Below are positions 1-13,733 of a stretch of 64,000 nt of DNA, one piece after another. The notes under the pieces were generated by a model that did no database searches, was not told the origin of the DNA, and was given only the letters and a program-made list of their open reading frames with translations. Numbering within the stretch: position 1 is the first letter of the stretch; each line of letters opens with the position of its first letter. Position numbers and translations under genes: made by a program. Source of the stretch: Hyphomicrobiaceae bacterium (GTDB lineage: Bacteria; Pseudomonadota; Alphaproteobacteria; Rhizobiales; Hyphomicrobiaceae). Where the stretch lies: contig JANYHF010000014.1 in the NCBI GenBank assembly GCA_025359185.1, positions 62,001-126,000 of the forward strand, written 5' to 3'.

Positions 1-843
1 ACCAAAACCGGCACCGCCGTCGATCCCGCCAGCCTCTTCGACGTGCACATCAAACGCATCCACGAATACAAGCGCCAGCTGCTGAACCTCCTGCAAACCG
101 TAGCGCTTTATCAGGCCATGCGCGCCAATCCGTCTGCGAACTGGACACCTCGCGTCAAGATTTTCGCAGGCAAGGCCGCGCCCAGCTACATCGTCGCTAA
201 ACAGATTATCCACCTCATCAACGATGTGGCGGCGACCATCAATGCCGATACCAGCTTGCGCGGCGCGCTGAAAATGGTGTTCATTCCAAACTACAACGTG
301 AGCCTGGCGGAGATGATTGTTCCGGCCGCAGATTTGTCGGAACAGATTTCAACCGCTGGCATGGAAGCGTCGGGGACTGGCAATATGAAGTTTGCGCTTA
401 ATGGAGCCCTGACCATCGGCACGCTCGACGGCGCCAATGTCGAGATCAGCGAGCATGTGGGGCTCGACGATATTGTCATCTTCGGGCTGACGGCAGCCGA
501 GGTTGCGGCACAGCGGACATCGGGTCACGATCCACGTGGCAATATCGAGCGCTCGCCCAAACTGAAGGGCGCGCTGGATGCGATCAGTGCAGGCACGTTC
601 TCAGGCGGCGACCGGGACCGCTATCGCTATCTCGTCGAAGGTCTCTATGCCCATGACTGGTTCATGCTGACGGCCGATTTCGACAGCTATGACGCGGCGC
701 AGGCGCGCGTCGATGCACTGTGGCTAGACCCGGCGCGCTGGCAGGCAAGCCTCATCCGCAACACCGCGGGCGTCGGCTGGTTCTCGTCTGACCGGGCGGT
801 GCGCGAGTACGCCAGAGACATCTGGAACGTCCCGACGACCTGA
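1..843 (+). CDS. glgP: Glycogen phosphorylase, C-terminal part (5' end outside window)
   Basis: The frame is open from the first base, so this is the C-terminal 280 codons of a GT35 glycogen phosphorylase. The enzyme releases glucose-1-phosphate from glycogen using pyridoxal phosphate. The motif [14 protein letters not shown] lies around codons 123-136, and its Lys is the PLP-binding lysine of the family. Upstream, [12 protein letters not shown] is another family signature. The gene ends 14 bp before glgB and heads the operon glgP-glgB-glgC-glgA::pgm-glgX, so breakdown and synthesis enzymes are co-transcribed. The true start cannot be seen. Confidence 0.95.
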   Translation, partial: TKTGTAVDPASLFDVHIKRIHEYKRQLLNLLQTVALYQAMRANPSANWTPRVKIFAGKAAPSYIVAKQIIHLINDVAATINADTSLRGALKMVFIPNYNVSLAEMIVPAADLSEQISTAGMEASGTGNMKFALNGALTIGTLDGANVEISEHVGLDDIVIFGLTAAEVAAQRTSGHDPRGNIERSPKLKGALDAISAGTFSGGDRDRYRYLVEGLYAHDWFMLTADFDSYDAAQARVDALWLDPARWQASLIRNTAGVGWFSSDRAVREYARDIWNVPTT

Positions 844-857
844 CAGGACCCCGCGCC

Positions 858-3056
858 ATGGACAACACTATGTGGATGGCGAGTGGGGCCGATGTGGAGG
901 CGATCGTCGCTGGGACCCATGGTGATCCGTTCGGCGTGCTGGGACTGCATGAGGTGGAAGGGGCTTGGGTCGCGCGGGCTTTCGCGCCGGGTGCAGAAAC
1001 GCTCAGCGTCCAGACGTTGCAGGGCGGACATTTAGGCCCGCTGGCGCGCCGTCATGAGGCTGGGTTCTTCGAGGCGGTGGTGGCGATCAAGGATCGCCAG
1101 CCGCTGCGCTATCAGGCCGCCAACGCCGGATCGTCCTGGAGCTTTGTCGATCCATTCGCGTTCGGCCCTGTGCTCGGCCCGCTTGACGACTACTACGGCG
1201 CCGAGGGCACGCATCTCAGGCTTTATGACCGGCTCGGCGCACATGCGATGATCCATGAGGGGGTTGCGGGTGTGAATTTTGCGCTGTGGGCGCCCAATGC
1301 CCGCCGTATCTCCGTGGTCGGAGATTTCAACGTCTGGGACGGCCGCCGGCACGTCATGCGTAAGCGGATGGGTTCGGGCGTGCACGAGATTTTCGTCCCC
1401 GAACTTGCGCTGGACACCATCTACAAATACGAAATTATGACCGCCGGCGGCACGCTGTTACCGCTGAAGTCGGACCCGTTCGGGTTCGCCGCCGAACTGC
1501 GGCCCAAGACCGCCTCGATCGTTGCCGAGACGGGCAACTTTGTCTGGAGCGATGCGAGCTACCTTGAAGCTCGCGCCAAAAAGGACCCCCGCCGCGCGCC
1601 GATGTCAACCTACGAGGTGCATCTAGGTTCCTGGCGCAAACGCGGCGATGGTGGGTTCCTCAGCTACGACGAACTTGCTGACCAACTCATTCCCTATGTT
1701 GCGGGCCTCGGCTTCACGCATTTGGAACTGATGCCCGTGAGTGAACATCCCTATGATCCGTCCTGGGGCTATCAGCCAACGGGCCTTTACGCGCCGACCT
1801 CCCGCTTCGGCAATCCGGCTGGCTTTGCGCGGTTCGTGGACAAAGCCCATGCCACCGGCCTCGGCGTCATTCTCGATTGGGTGCCCGCCCATTTCCCGAC
1901 CGATGCCCATGGCCTTGCCCACTTCGACGGCACTGCCCTCTACGAGCACGCCGATCCGCGCAAGGGCTTCCATCCCGATTGGAACACGGCGATCTTCAAT
2001 TTTGGCCGTAAGGAAGTTGCCGCCTATCTCGTCAACAACGCGCTGTTCTGGCTGGAGCGCTACCATCTCGACGGCCTGCGTGTGGATGCCGTGGCCTCGA
2101 TGCTCTATCTCGACTATTCGCGAAAGGCGGGCGAATGGGTGCCGAACGAGCATGGCGGCAACGAGAACCTGGAAGCCATCGCGTTTCTGCGCCGCATGAA
2201 CGAAGCCACCTATGGACGGCATCCTGGAATTGTCACCATTGCCGAAGAATCGACGGCATTCCCTGGGGTCTCGAAGCCCGCCTTTGCGGGCGGCCTCGGC
2301 TTCGGGTTCAAGTGGAATATGGGTTTTATGCACGACACGCTGGAGTATCTGAAGCGCGATCCCGTGCATCGCCGCCACCACCACAACGAGCTGACATTTG
2401 GCCTTCTCTATGCGTTCACGGAAAACTTCGTGTTGCCGCTCAGCCATGACGAGGTGGTGCATGGCAAGGGCTCACTGCTGAGCAAGATGGCGGGCGATGA
2501 CTGGCAGAAATTCGCGGGGCTGCGCGCCTACTACGCTTTCATGTGGGGTTATCCGGGCAAAAAGCTGCTCTTCATGGGCCAGGAATTTGCCCAGCGCGAC
2601 GAGTGGAACCACCAGCAGAGCCTCGACTGGCACCTGCTCGACGCGCCCGCACATGGCGGCGTCAAAAAGCTGATCGGCGATCTCAACCGTCTGTATCGCG
2701 ACATTCCGGCCCTGCACGCCCGCGATTGCGAAGTTGAAGGCTTTAACTGGCTGGTTGGCGACGATGCGGCAAATTCAGTGTTCGCTTGGCTGCGCAATGA
2801 TGGTTCGGGCGGAGCTCCCGTCGCCGTGGTCACGAATTTCACGCCCGTTCGGCGTGACCGCTACAAGCTGCCGTTGCCTTTCGCCGGCCGCTGGCACGAA
2901 ATCCTCAATACGGACGCCAGCGTCTACGGCGGTTCAGGGCACGGCAACGGCGGATCGGTGATGGCGAGCGAGCCTGGCTCGCACGGCCAGCCCGCCAGCG
3001 CACCTATTTCGTTGCCACCGATGGCGACGATATTCTTACAGTACGGTGGTGGTTGA
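858..3056 (+). CDS. glgB: 1,4-alpha-glucan branching enzyme GlgB
   Basis: The 732-residue product has the usual length of bacterial GlgB (GH13). It makes alpha-1,6 branches in glycogen. The order is an N-terminal beta-sandwich, a CBM48 domain (about residues 130-220), then the GH13 barrel. In [10 protein letters not shown] the Asp is residue 410, the expected nucleophile. In IAEEST the first Glu is residue 463, the expected acid/base. The [12 protein letters not shown] motif follows. ATG 858 has AGGA about 9 bases upstream. The gene is second in the glycogen operon, 14 bp after glgP and about 50 bp before glgC. Confidence 0.97.
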   Translation: MDNTMWMASGADVEAIVAGTHGDPFGVLGLHEVEGAWVARAFAPGAETLSVQTLQGGHLGPLARRHEAGFFEAVVAIKDRQPLRYQAANAGSSWSFVDPFAFGPVLGPLDDYYGAEGTHLRLYDRLGAHAMIHEGVAGVNFALWAPNARRISVVGDFNVWDGRRHVMRKRMGSGVHEIFVPELALDTIYKYEIMTAGGTLLPLKSDPFGFAAELRPKTASIVAETGNFVWSDASYLEARAKKDPRRAPMSTYEVHLGSWRKRGDGGFLSYDELADQLIPYVAGLGFTHLELMPVSEHPYDPSWGYQPTGLYAPTSRFGNPAGFARFVDKAHATGLGVILDWVPAHFPTDAHGLAHFDGTALYEHADPRKGFHPDWNTAIFNFGRKEVAAYLVNNALFWLERYHLDGLRVDAVASMLYLDYSRKAGEWVPNEHGGNENLEAIAFLRRMNEATYGRHPGIVTIAEESTAFPGVSKPAFAGGLGFGFKWNMGFMHDTLEYLKRDPVHRRHHHNELTFGLLYAFTENFVLPLSHDEVVHGKGSLLSKMAGDDWQKFAGLRAYYAFMWGYPGKKLLFMGQEFAQRDEWNHQQSLDWHLLDAPAHGGVKKLIGDLNRLYRDIPALHARDCEVEGFNWLVGDDAANSVFAWLRNDGSGGAPVAVVTNFTPVRRDRYKLPLPFAGRWHEILNTDASVYGGSGHGNGGSVMASEPGSHGQPASAPISLPPMATIFLQYGGG

Positions 3057-3106
3057 GACGTAAGTCGTGACGCTGCAAATCAAAAAACGTTAGGGAGGAA
3101 ATGGCA

Positions 3107-7511
<4,405 letters not shown>

Positions 7512-7541
7512 TGTTCTGGCACCAGCTCAGCTATCCTCTCA

Positions 7542-7573
7542 TTCGTCATAGCGGCGAAGGCTGCCATGACGAA
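7542..7573. repeat. Short REP-like palindrome between glgA::pgm and glgX
   Basis: The ends TTCGTCAT and ATGACGAA are perfect inverted complements around a GC-rich centre. It belongs to the same dispersed family as the elements near 20.8, 27.4, 29.6 and 55.0 kb and lies in the 88-bp gap before glgX. Confidence 0.5.
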
Positions 7574-7599
7574 AGCAGTATGTTGGATGGGTTCGGTCG

Positions 7600-9678
7600 G
7601 TGGCAAAAGTGAACTCGGGTGAAAACAAGGCTACCCAAGCCCTGACGGCAGGCAAGCCCTCGCCGCTTGGCGTCAGCCTGGAGCCCGGCGGTGCGAACGT
7701 CGCGGTGGTGTCGCAACACGCGACCCGGATCTGGGTCTGCTTGTTTAATGCCGAGGGCGAAACGGAAATTGCACGGCTAGAGTTGCCGGGGCGCAGTGGC
7801 GATGTGCACTTCGGCTTCATCGCCGGACTGGCCGAGGGGCAACGCTATGGATTGCGGGCAGACGGTCCCTGGCAGCTTCATGCGGGCCACCGCTTTGACC
7901 CGGCTAAGCTGCTGGTCGATCCCTACGCTGTCGAACTCGACGGTCCGTTCGCATATCACTCCGATTTGGCGCTGCCGCGCGTCGTGGCCAGTGACACGGC
8001 TACGCTGGTGCCCAAGGCAATTGCTCGCGCGCCTCTTCCGGCGCCTGCAAACCCGTTACCACGGCAACACCCAGGTCTTGTCTACGAGATCGCTGTCAAG
8101 GCCTTCACCCACCGGCATCCGGACGTTCCGACTGCGCAACGGGGAACAGTCGCTGCGTTGGCCGAGCCCGCCGTCATTGCCCATCTCAAACGCATCGGTG
8201 CCGATACCATCGAGCTGATGCCGCTGATGGCCTGGATTGACGAGCGGCACCTGCCGCCGCTGGGCCTGCACAATGCCTGGGGTTACAACCCGGTGACGTT
8301 CTTTGCGCCCGATCCGCGCCTAGCGCCAGGCGGCATTACGGAGATCGCCGCCACCATCGCCAAGCTGCACGCCGCCAACATCCGTGTGCTGCTCGATGTT
8401 GTGTTCAATCACACGGGCGAAGGTGATGATGCCGGTCTGACGCTGTCACTGCGTGGGCTCGACAACGCGCTGTATTACCGTCATTCAGCGGATGATCTGG
8501 GTAAGCCTATAAATGATACCGGCTGTGGCAACACGCTGGCCCTTGACCGCGCGCCCGCTGTGCAGCTGGTGATGGACGCGCTGCGACACTGGGCGCGGGC
8601 GGGGTTTGATGGTTTTCGTTTCGATCTGGCGACCATCCTGGGGCGCGGCCCCTCCGGCTTTTCCCCAGAAGCGCCTTTACTGACAGCCATCCGTCAGGAC
8701 CCGGAGCTCTCGCTTCTGACGCTCATCGCCGAACCCTGGGATGTCGGGCCTGGCGGCTATCAATTGGGCCAGTTCCAGGAGCCTTGGGCCGAGTGGAACG
8801 ATCGCTATCGCGACGATGTGCGCGGTTTCTGGCGGGGCGATACGGGCGCTGCGGGCCGTCTCGCGACCCGTCTTGCAGGTTCCTCCGACATTTTCGCAGC
8901 GAGCAGCCGTCCGCCCTCCAGCAGCATCAATTTTGTTGCTGCTCATGACGGTTTTCCGCTGGCCGACCTGTCCACTTATGCGCAGAAACATAACGCCGCC
9001 AACGGCGAGGGCAATCGCGACGGCACCTCGGACAACCATTCGTGGAATTGCGGCATTGAAGGACCGTCCCAGGACTCCGCCATTCTCGCTCACCGCCACC
9101 GGGATACGCGCGCCTTGCTGGCGACCCTGTTTCTGTCGCGTGGTACGCCAATGCTGACGGCAGGCGACGAGTTTGGCCGCACCCAAATGGGTAACAACAA
9201 CGCCTATTGTCAGGACAACGAGACAACCTGGCTCGATTGGGGCAGTGCCGACGCTGAGCTGATAAGGTACGTCGCGCTGTTGTCCAGCCTGCGCCGCACG
9301 CATTCCGCCCTGACCGGCGATCATTTTCTGACAGGTCTTGCGAGCGATGGCAGCGGCCTCCCGGATGCGGCTTGGCTGACGCGCGATGGCTCGGCGATGA
9401 CCAGCGAGAGTTGGCCCGGGGCCGATGTTGTCGGCCTCGCGCTTTACCAGCCCTCTGAAGGTGCCCGCCCGTCGAGCCGGTTGTGTCTTTGGTTCAATCG
9501 CACGGACAATCAAGTTCTGGTCACACTGCCAAACGCGCGGCCTGGCCAACTCTGGCGGCCAATCTTGAACAGTGCCTCGGCGACGGGTGCGCCAACCCCA
9601 TTGACCGCTGGCGGTCAGCTACTGCTCGGCGCGCGGTCTGTTGCCACTGTGAATGAGGAGACGGTCCCGCCATCGTAG
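7600..9678 (+). CDS. glgX: Glycogen debranching enzyme GlgX
   Basis: The 692-residue GH13 isoamylase-type enzyme hydrolyses alpha-1,6 branches in phosphorylase-trimmed limit dextrin. A CBM48-like N-terminal domain is followed by the barrel. GFRFDLATILGRG carries the nucleophile Asp, LIAEPWDVGPGGY carries the acid/base Glu, and NFVAAHDGF is the transition-state-stabilising segment. The start is GTG 7600; the ATGs at 7580 and 7587 are out of frame. It is the last gene of the glycogen operon, after an 88-bp gap containing a REP-like palindrome, and is followed by two tRNA genes. Confidence 0.95.
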   Translation: MAKVNSGENKATQALTAGKPSPLGVSLEPGGANVAVVSQHATRIWVCLFNAEGETEIARLELPGRSGDVHFGFIAGLAEGQRYGLRADGPWQLHAGHRFDPAKLLVDPYAVELDGPFAYHSDLALPRVVASDTATLVPKAIARAPLPAPANPLPRQHPGLVYEIAVKAFTHRHPDVPTAQRGTVAALAEPAVIAHLKRIGADTIELMPLMAWIDERHLPPLGLHNAWGYNPVTFFAPDPRLAPGGITEIAATIAKLHAANIRVLLDVVFNHTGEGDDAGLTLSLRGLDNALYYRHSADDLGKPINDTGCGNTLALDRAPAVQLVMDALRHWARAGFDGFRFDLATILGRGPSGFSPEAPLLTAIRQDPELSLLTLIAEPWDVGPGGYQLGQFQEPWAEWNDRYRDDVRGFWRGDTGAAGRLATRLAGSSDIFAASSRPPSSSINFVAAHDGFPLADLSTYAQKHNAANGEGNRDGTSDNHSWNCGIEGPSQDSAILAHRHRDTRALLATLFLSRGTPMLTAGDEFGRTQMGNNNAYCQDNETTWLDWGSADAELIRYVALLSSLRRTHSALTGDHFLTGLASDGSGLPDAAWLTRDGSAMTSESWPGADVVGLALYQPSEGARPSSRLCLWFNRTDNQVLVTLPNARPGQLWRPILNSASATGAPTPLTAGGQLLLGARSVATVNEETVPPS

Positions 9679-9726
9679 GGGTTGCGGGTGTGGGCGGGAC
9701 TTGGTACCACGGGTGCCAGATGGACT

Positions 9727-9800
9727 GGCCACGTGGCGGAATGGTTACGCACCGGACTGCAAATCCGTTTACCCCGGTTCGATTCCGGGCGTGGCCTCCA
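9727..9800 (+). tRNA. tRNA-Cys(GCA)
   Basis: The 74-nt cloverleaf pairs acceptor GGCCACG with CGTGGCC, and the CCA is encoded. The anticodon loop reads CTGCAAA (GCA, Cys), and the T-loop is TTCGATT. It lies 48 bp after glgX. Confidence 0.95.
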
Positions 9801-9810
9801 ACATCTTAGA

Positions 9811-9886
9811 GGGCCTGTAGCTCAACGGTTAGAGCCGGCGGCTCATAACCGCCTGGTTGCAGGTTCGAGTCCTGCCGGGCCCACCA
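9811..9886 (+). tRNA. tRNA with CAU anticodon, probably tRNA-Ile2
   Basis: The 76-nt cloverleaf pairs acceptor GGGCCTG with CGGGCCC (one G-U), has T-loop TTCGAGT and an encoded CCA. The anticodon loop is CTCATAA (CAU). The acceptor and D-arm (CTCAACGGTTAGAGC) resemble the isoleucine type whose C34 is modified to lysidine by TilS, rather than elongator or initiator Met. The Ile-versus-Met assignment is inference from similarity. The gene starts 10 bp after tRNA-Cys. Confidence 0.88.
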
Positions 9887-9938
9887 CTCTTCTTTGTTCA
9901 TACGTCCGCATTTGCGGACGTATGAACAAAGAAGAGTG
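9885..9938. repeat. Perfect 26-bp inverted repeat overlapping the tRNA CCA end
   Basis: Bases 9885-9910 and 9913-9938 are exact reverse complements separated only by TT. The left arm starts inside the encoded CCA of the preceding tRNA. No T-run follows, so it is not a classical intrinsic terminator, though an RNA hairpin here could define the tRNA 3' end. A second small hairpin (GCTGCC-TTTT-GGCAGC) follows at 9949-9964. Confidence 0.9.
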
Positions 9939-9992
9939 CCTCGCCGAAGCTGCCTTTTGGCAGCGAAGGCGGGATGGCCCAAGCACCCTTGC

Positions 9993-10262
9993 TCAATGCC
10001 CGCGCAGCCACTCGCGCGCCAGCTTCTGAGCCTCAGCCACCTGCATCCGGCTCATTTCACTGGCGAGTTCGGCGCGGTATTCTTTGGCCGCCTCGTTGCC
10101 GCGCAATGCCGCCAGGTTGAACCACTTGTGGGCAACCACCGGGTCAGCCACGACGCCGCGCCCGATCGCGTATTGCAGCCCGAGATGGAACAACGCATCG
10201 GGCGACGCCATTGCCGCGCCTGGCATGTCCGCCACAAACATATCTGCACGCGCCATGCTCAT
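9993..10262 (-). CDS. Sel1-like repeat protein, small
   Basis: The 89-residue product contains one clear Sel1/TPR-like repeat (ALFHLGLQYAIGRGV, then DPVVAHKWFNLAALRGN) and a second partial helix pair. Sel1 repeats mediate protein-protein contacts; no enzymatic role is suggested. The frame extends upstream to 10352, but ATG 10262 is chosen because GGGGAG lies just upstream. No signal peptide is visible. It stands alone between the tRNAs and the GST gene. Confidence 0.7.
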   Translation of the reverse strand: MSMARADMFVADMPGAAMASPDALFHLGLQYAIGRGVVADPVVAHKWFNLAALRGNEAAKEYRAELASEMSRMQVAEAQKLAREWLRGH

Positions 10263-10509
10263 AAACTCCCCAGAAGTACCCGCCGCCTCACACTGCGTCA
10301 TGCAGTGACCGGAGGATTGTCCCGAGGGTGCCAATAACTGGTAAACTGGCACACTGTGTTTTGGTTACGAAATGGCAGGATTAGTTGACCAGCCGTGAAC
10401 CACCGGCCAGTGCCGAAGCAATCGGGTCACATTGGGCGCTGACGTAACCGGACGTTCACCGTGTGGCCGCGCAATTTGCTAACCATAAACGCATTTTGTG
10501 TGGACCGGG

Positions 10510-11208
10510 TCAGCGCGCCCGCTGGCCAAACAACATGGCTTGGGCGGCTTTGTCCTTCGACAGATCGACGGTGCTCGCCTCTTTGCCAACTTCGACGGCG
10601 CGGATGGCGGCGGGCCGCGCTTCCAGCCGTTCGAACCAAGCCTTCAGATGGGGGAAATCAGTGAGCTTTTGGCCCTGGCGCTCGTAGGGGCGGACCCACG
10701 GCCAGCTCGCCATGTCAGCAATCGAGTAGTCGCCTGCGATGTAGTCCCTGCCTTCGAGCTGCCGGTTCAGCACACCGTAGAGGCGGTTGACCTCATTGGT
10801 ATAGCGGTCAATGCTATAGGCGATTTTCTCGGGCGCATAGATACGGAAGTGGTGGGCCTGCCCCGCCATCGGGCCAAGGCCCCCCATCTGCCAGAACAGC
10901 CACTGATCCACCAGCGTACGCAGGCGCTCGTCGGTTGGGTAGAATTTGCCCGTCTTACGGCCCAGATATTGTAAAATCGCACCGGATTCAAACACTGAGA
11001 TCGGCTTACCGCCGGGACCGTCGGGATCGACGATGGCAGGCATCCGATTGTTCGGGGCGATCTTCAAAAATTCAGGCCGGAACTGGTCACCCTTGCCGAT
11101 ATCCACAAGATGGACGGTGTAGGGCAGTCCCGACTCTTCAAGGAACAGTGTCACCTTGTACGCATTAGGCGTCGGCCACATATGCAGCGCGATCGGATGC
11201 TGGGACAT
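10510..11208 (-). CDS. Glutathione S-transferase family protein (YfcG/YghU-like)
   Basis: The 232-residue product has a thioredoxin-fold N-terminal domain (PTPNAYKVTLFLEESG; the glutathione gamma-glutamyl site VFESGAILQYL) and an all-helical C-terminal domain (YIAGDYSIADMASWPWV). It resembles Nu-class GSTs such as E. coli YfcG, which act as disulfide-bond reductases; that assignment is by resemblance. It starts only 18 bp downstream of the regA-like gene on the same strand, so it is probably co-transcribed with the redox two-component system. Confidence 0.88.
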   Translation of the reverse strand: MSQHPIALHMWPTPNAYKVTLFLEESGLPYTVHLVDIGKGDQFRPEFLKIAPNNRMPAIVDPDGPGGKPISVFESGAILQYLGRKTGKFYPTDERLRTLVDQWLFWQMGGLGPMAGQAHHFRIYAPEKIAYSIDRYTNEVNRLYGVLNRQLEGRDYIAGDYSIADMASWPWVRPYERQGQKLTDFPHLKAWFERLEARPAAIRAVEVGKEASTVDLSKDKAAQAMLFGQRAR

Positions 11209-11226
11209 ACATCACTCCATCAGAGA

Positions 11227-11784
11227 TTATTTCGGCGCGCGTTTGGCCAGAATGCGCTGCAACGTGCGGCGGTGCATGTTCAGGCGGCGGGCCGTTTCCG
11301 ACACATTGCGCTCGCACAGTTCGAACACGCGCTGAATATGCTCCCATCGCACCCGGTCGGCCGACATCGGATTTTCGGGCGGTTGCGCCTTGTGGTCAGC
11401 AAGCGCAAGCAGTGCGTTGCACACATCATCGGCATCGGCAGGCTTCGAGAGATAGTCCACGGCGCCCAGTTTCACTGCAGAAACGGCGGTGGCGATGTTG
11501 CCGTAGCCAGTCAGCACCACGACGCGAGCCTCAGGCCTCGCCCGGGACAATTCCTCAATCACATCAAGGCCGTTACCGTCTTCGAGCCGCATATCGACCA
11601 CGGCAAAGGCGGGCGCCTGCTTGCGGATCAGGTCGCGGCCCTCGGCCACACTAGAAGCCATGCGGACTTCAAAGCCCCTAAGCTCCAGCGCGCGGCCGAG
11701 CCGGGTCAGGAAAGATTTGTCATCATCGACGATGATCAGGGACTTGTCGGCAGGCAGTTGCAGTTCAACGGTCTTATCGGTCAA
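11227..11784 (-). CDS. regA: Redox response regulator, RegA/ActR/PrrA family
   Basis: The 185-residue response regulator has a receiver domain with the acidic pocket at IIVDDD (near residue 18), phospho-acceptor Asp64 (AVVDMRLEDG), the switch Thr in VVLTGYG and Lys in LSKPAD. A Fis-type helix-turn-helix ends the protein (NVSETARRLNMHRRTLQRIL). This family controls photosynthesis, respiration, nitrogen and carbon fixation genes with redox state. The partner kinase is 116 bp upstream on the same strand and a GST gene is 18 bp downstream. The symbol could equally be actR or prrA, depending on the genus. Confidence 0.93.
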   Translation of the reverse strand: MTDKTVELQLPADKSLIIVDDDKSFLTRLGRALELRGFEVRMASSVAEGRDLIRKQAPAFAVVDMRLEDGNGLDVIEELSRARPEARVVVLTGYGNIATAVSAVKLGAVDYLSKPADADDVCNALLALADHKAQPPENPMSADRVRWEHIQRVFELCERNVSETARRLNMHRRTLQRILAKRAPK

Positions 11785-11900
11785 TATATCCTCCCGTTAC
11801 CGGGGCAAGCTGTTTTAAGCGTTTTCAATGTCAAGTAGGCGGCCTGTCTCACCACTATTTGCAACAATGCGCAAGCGTTGCGCGCACGGTTGAGAGCCGG

Positions 11901-13259
11901 TCAGTCCTCGAATGAACGATCATCACGGGGGATTGGTTTTTCAAAACTGGCGCGCGGCCAAGATATTTGTACGACCGCGCCGCTTTGTGGCTGTTCCCGA
12001 TTGGCGACATCGATTTCGGCGCCCGAGCGCTCCAATAACGTTTTGGCAATGAAAAATCCGAGGCCGAGCCCGCCGCCCTGATCGTCCTTGGTCTGAGTCC
12101 GGTCGGCGCCGCGCGACGTGACGTACGGATCGCCCAGGGTGCCGAGGATGGCCGGAGCGAACCCTGGTCCGTCGTCAGCTATGGTGATGGTGACACGCTC
12201 GGCCGTCCAGCCAGCGATGATCTCGACCCGCGTCTGGGCAAAATCGATGCCGTTTTCGACCAGGTTGGTCAGGCCATAAACGACGCCCGGACGGCGCTCG
12301 GAAATGGGCTCTTTGGCAGCATCCCCATCGAGGCCTGGGGCTGGCCCGGCCGTGATTTTGATCTCTTTTTCAAACACCCGATAGGGTTCAACCGCTTCTT
12401 CGATGAGGTGGCTGAGGGGCAAAAAGGCGTGCAATGGGTCGCCCTGTGCCGATTTTTCCGTCAACGTCTTCAAGATCACCCGGCAACGCTGCACCTGGCT
12501 GCGCAACAGCTCGACATCGTCCTTCAACGGGCTGTCTGGCGGCAAGCTGCGCTCGATCTCGCGGGCGACGACCGTGATGGTGCCCAGCGGCGTGCCGAGT
12601 TCGTGAGCAGCGGCAGCGGCTAATCCATCCAGCGCGTGCAGGCGTTGCTCGCGAGACAGTACCAGCTCAGTCGCGGCCAGCGCTTCTGACATTTGCCACG
12701 CCTCGCGGGCGAGACGGCGGGCATAAAGCCCCATGAACAGGAGCCCGCACATAATCGAGGTCCAGATGCCAGTGGTGTAAGTTGGCGGCAAGGCGAAGGA
12801 CTGGCCCGCATACCAAGGCAGCGGAAAATGGTAGCGGCCAATGATGCCCGCCACGGCCAATGTCAAAACGCTGAGAATAATAGTGCTCTCAAGCGGCAGC
12901 GTCGCTGCCGCAACCGTTACCGGGGCGATAAGAAGAAAGCAGAATGGGTTCTCAATGCCGCCGGTCAGCCAGAGAAGTGCGCCAAGCTGGGTCATATCGT
13001 AGATGAGCAGCGCCGTGCCGATGGGCACAGACAGCCGGTGCCGGGCCGCAAAGCGCAAGCGCAAAACGGTATTCAGCACCACCGAAAGTAGAATAACCAA
13101 CACACACCAGCCAATGGGCAGCGCAAAGCCGAGACCGAAATGCGTGCCAATCACGGCAACGCTCTGACCGGCCACGGCGATCCAGCGCAAGCGCGTCAGC
13201 GTTTGCAAGCGCAGTCGGCTGGAGTTTGACTGCAGCCGGTGGCGGGGAAATACTTCCAT
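11901..13259 (-). CDS. regB: Redox sensor histidine kinase, RegB/ActS/PrrB family
   Basis: The 452-residue membrane kinase has about six N-terminal transmembrane segments, including the family heptapeptide GGIENPF (residues 100-106), the quinone-responsive site described for RegB. A HisKA domain follows with AAAHELGTPLG (His219), and then SQVQRCRVIL, whose Cys259 matches the redox-active cysteine known in RegB. The HATPase domain has NGIDFA and DDGPGFAP. It is inferred to phosphorylate the adjacent RegA-like regulator. No purine-rich ribosome site precedes ATG 13259, so the exact start is less certain. Confidence 0.93.
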   Translation of the reverse strand: MEVFPRHRLQSNSSRLRLQTLTRLRWIAVAGQSVAVIGTHFGLGFALPIGWCVLVILLSVVLNTVLRLRFAARHRLSVPIGTALLIYDMTQLGALLWLTGGIENPFCFLLIAPVTVAAATLPLESTIILSVLTLAVAGIIGRYHFPLPWYAGQSFALPPTYTTGIWTSIMCGLLFMGLYARRLAREAWQMSEALAATELVLSREQRLHALDGLAAAAAHELGTPLGTITVVAREIERSLPPDSPLKDDVELLRSQVQRCRVILKTLTEKSAQGDPLHAFLPLSHLIEEAVEPYRVFEKEIKITAGPAPGLDGDAAKEPISERRPGVVYGLTNLVENGIDFAQTRVEIIAGWTAERVTITIADDGPGFAPAILGTLGDPYVTSRGADRTQTKDDQGGGLGLGFFIAKTLLERSGAEIDVANREQPQSGAVVQISWPRASFEKPIPRDDRSFED

Positions 13260-13733
13260 GGCGAGGAGCAGGCCGCTGGGGTTATGATGGTGTCAGTCAG
13301 GCCGGAGTTCAGGCTCTGGCGGCCACCTTAGAGGGCCGCCCGGCCGGTGCAAGGGCCAGCCAACAGTTGCCCAATGGCAACGCTATGGCCTGGCGAGACG
13401 TTACTTTGACATGCTCGGCAGGGCTGACCGGCAGGAACGAATAGCGCCGTATCGGAGCGGCACGGCGGTTGCACCCTGGCCTCATAGTGTCACAGGCTGA
13501 CACCGCTGGTTGTGCCGTTTCAGTTACGCGTGTGCGGGCATTTTCGTGAATTTTACCGAAGGAACTGCAAGCCGTTGGCGAATCACCAGGAAACCGTTAG
13601 CCTTTGCGGATGTAAAATAAGAACACGTGTGTCAGCTCGGGCTACAGTGCCGAATAAGGGGCTGTGGATAAGCTGTTGACAAGTCGGCCGGTGGCTTGAG
13701 AGATTTGGGGTTTAGACTTCGGGGGAGGTCGCC
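13260..13733. other. Intergenic region between divergent regB and phaZ genes
   Basis: No credible gene is seen in this 474-bp gap. It holds a 6-bp-arm inverted repeat (GTGTCA/TGACAC, 13487-13503), a perfect DnaA-box sequence TGTGGATAA at 13663-13671, a consensus-like -35 TTGACA at 13676-13681 without a good -10, and the strong ribosome site GGGGGAGG (13721-13728) of the next gene. Confidence 0.6.

Noticed and set aside
1623-2462. 279-codon open frame on the minus strand
   Set aside because: It lies entirely inside glgB in the antisense phase favoured by GC-rich codon use, has no ribosome site, and its translation shows no domain.
13600-13733. Replication origin
   Set aside because: Only one DnaA box is present, with no AT-rich unwinding region or origin-linked genes such as dnaA, hemE or parAB.
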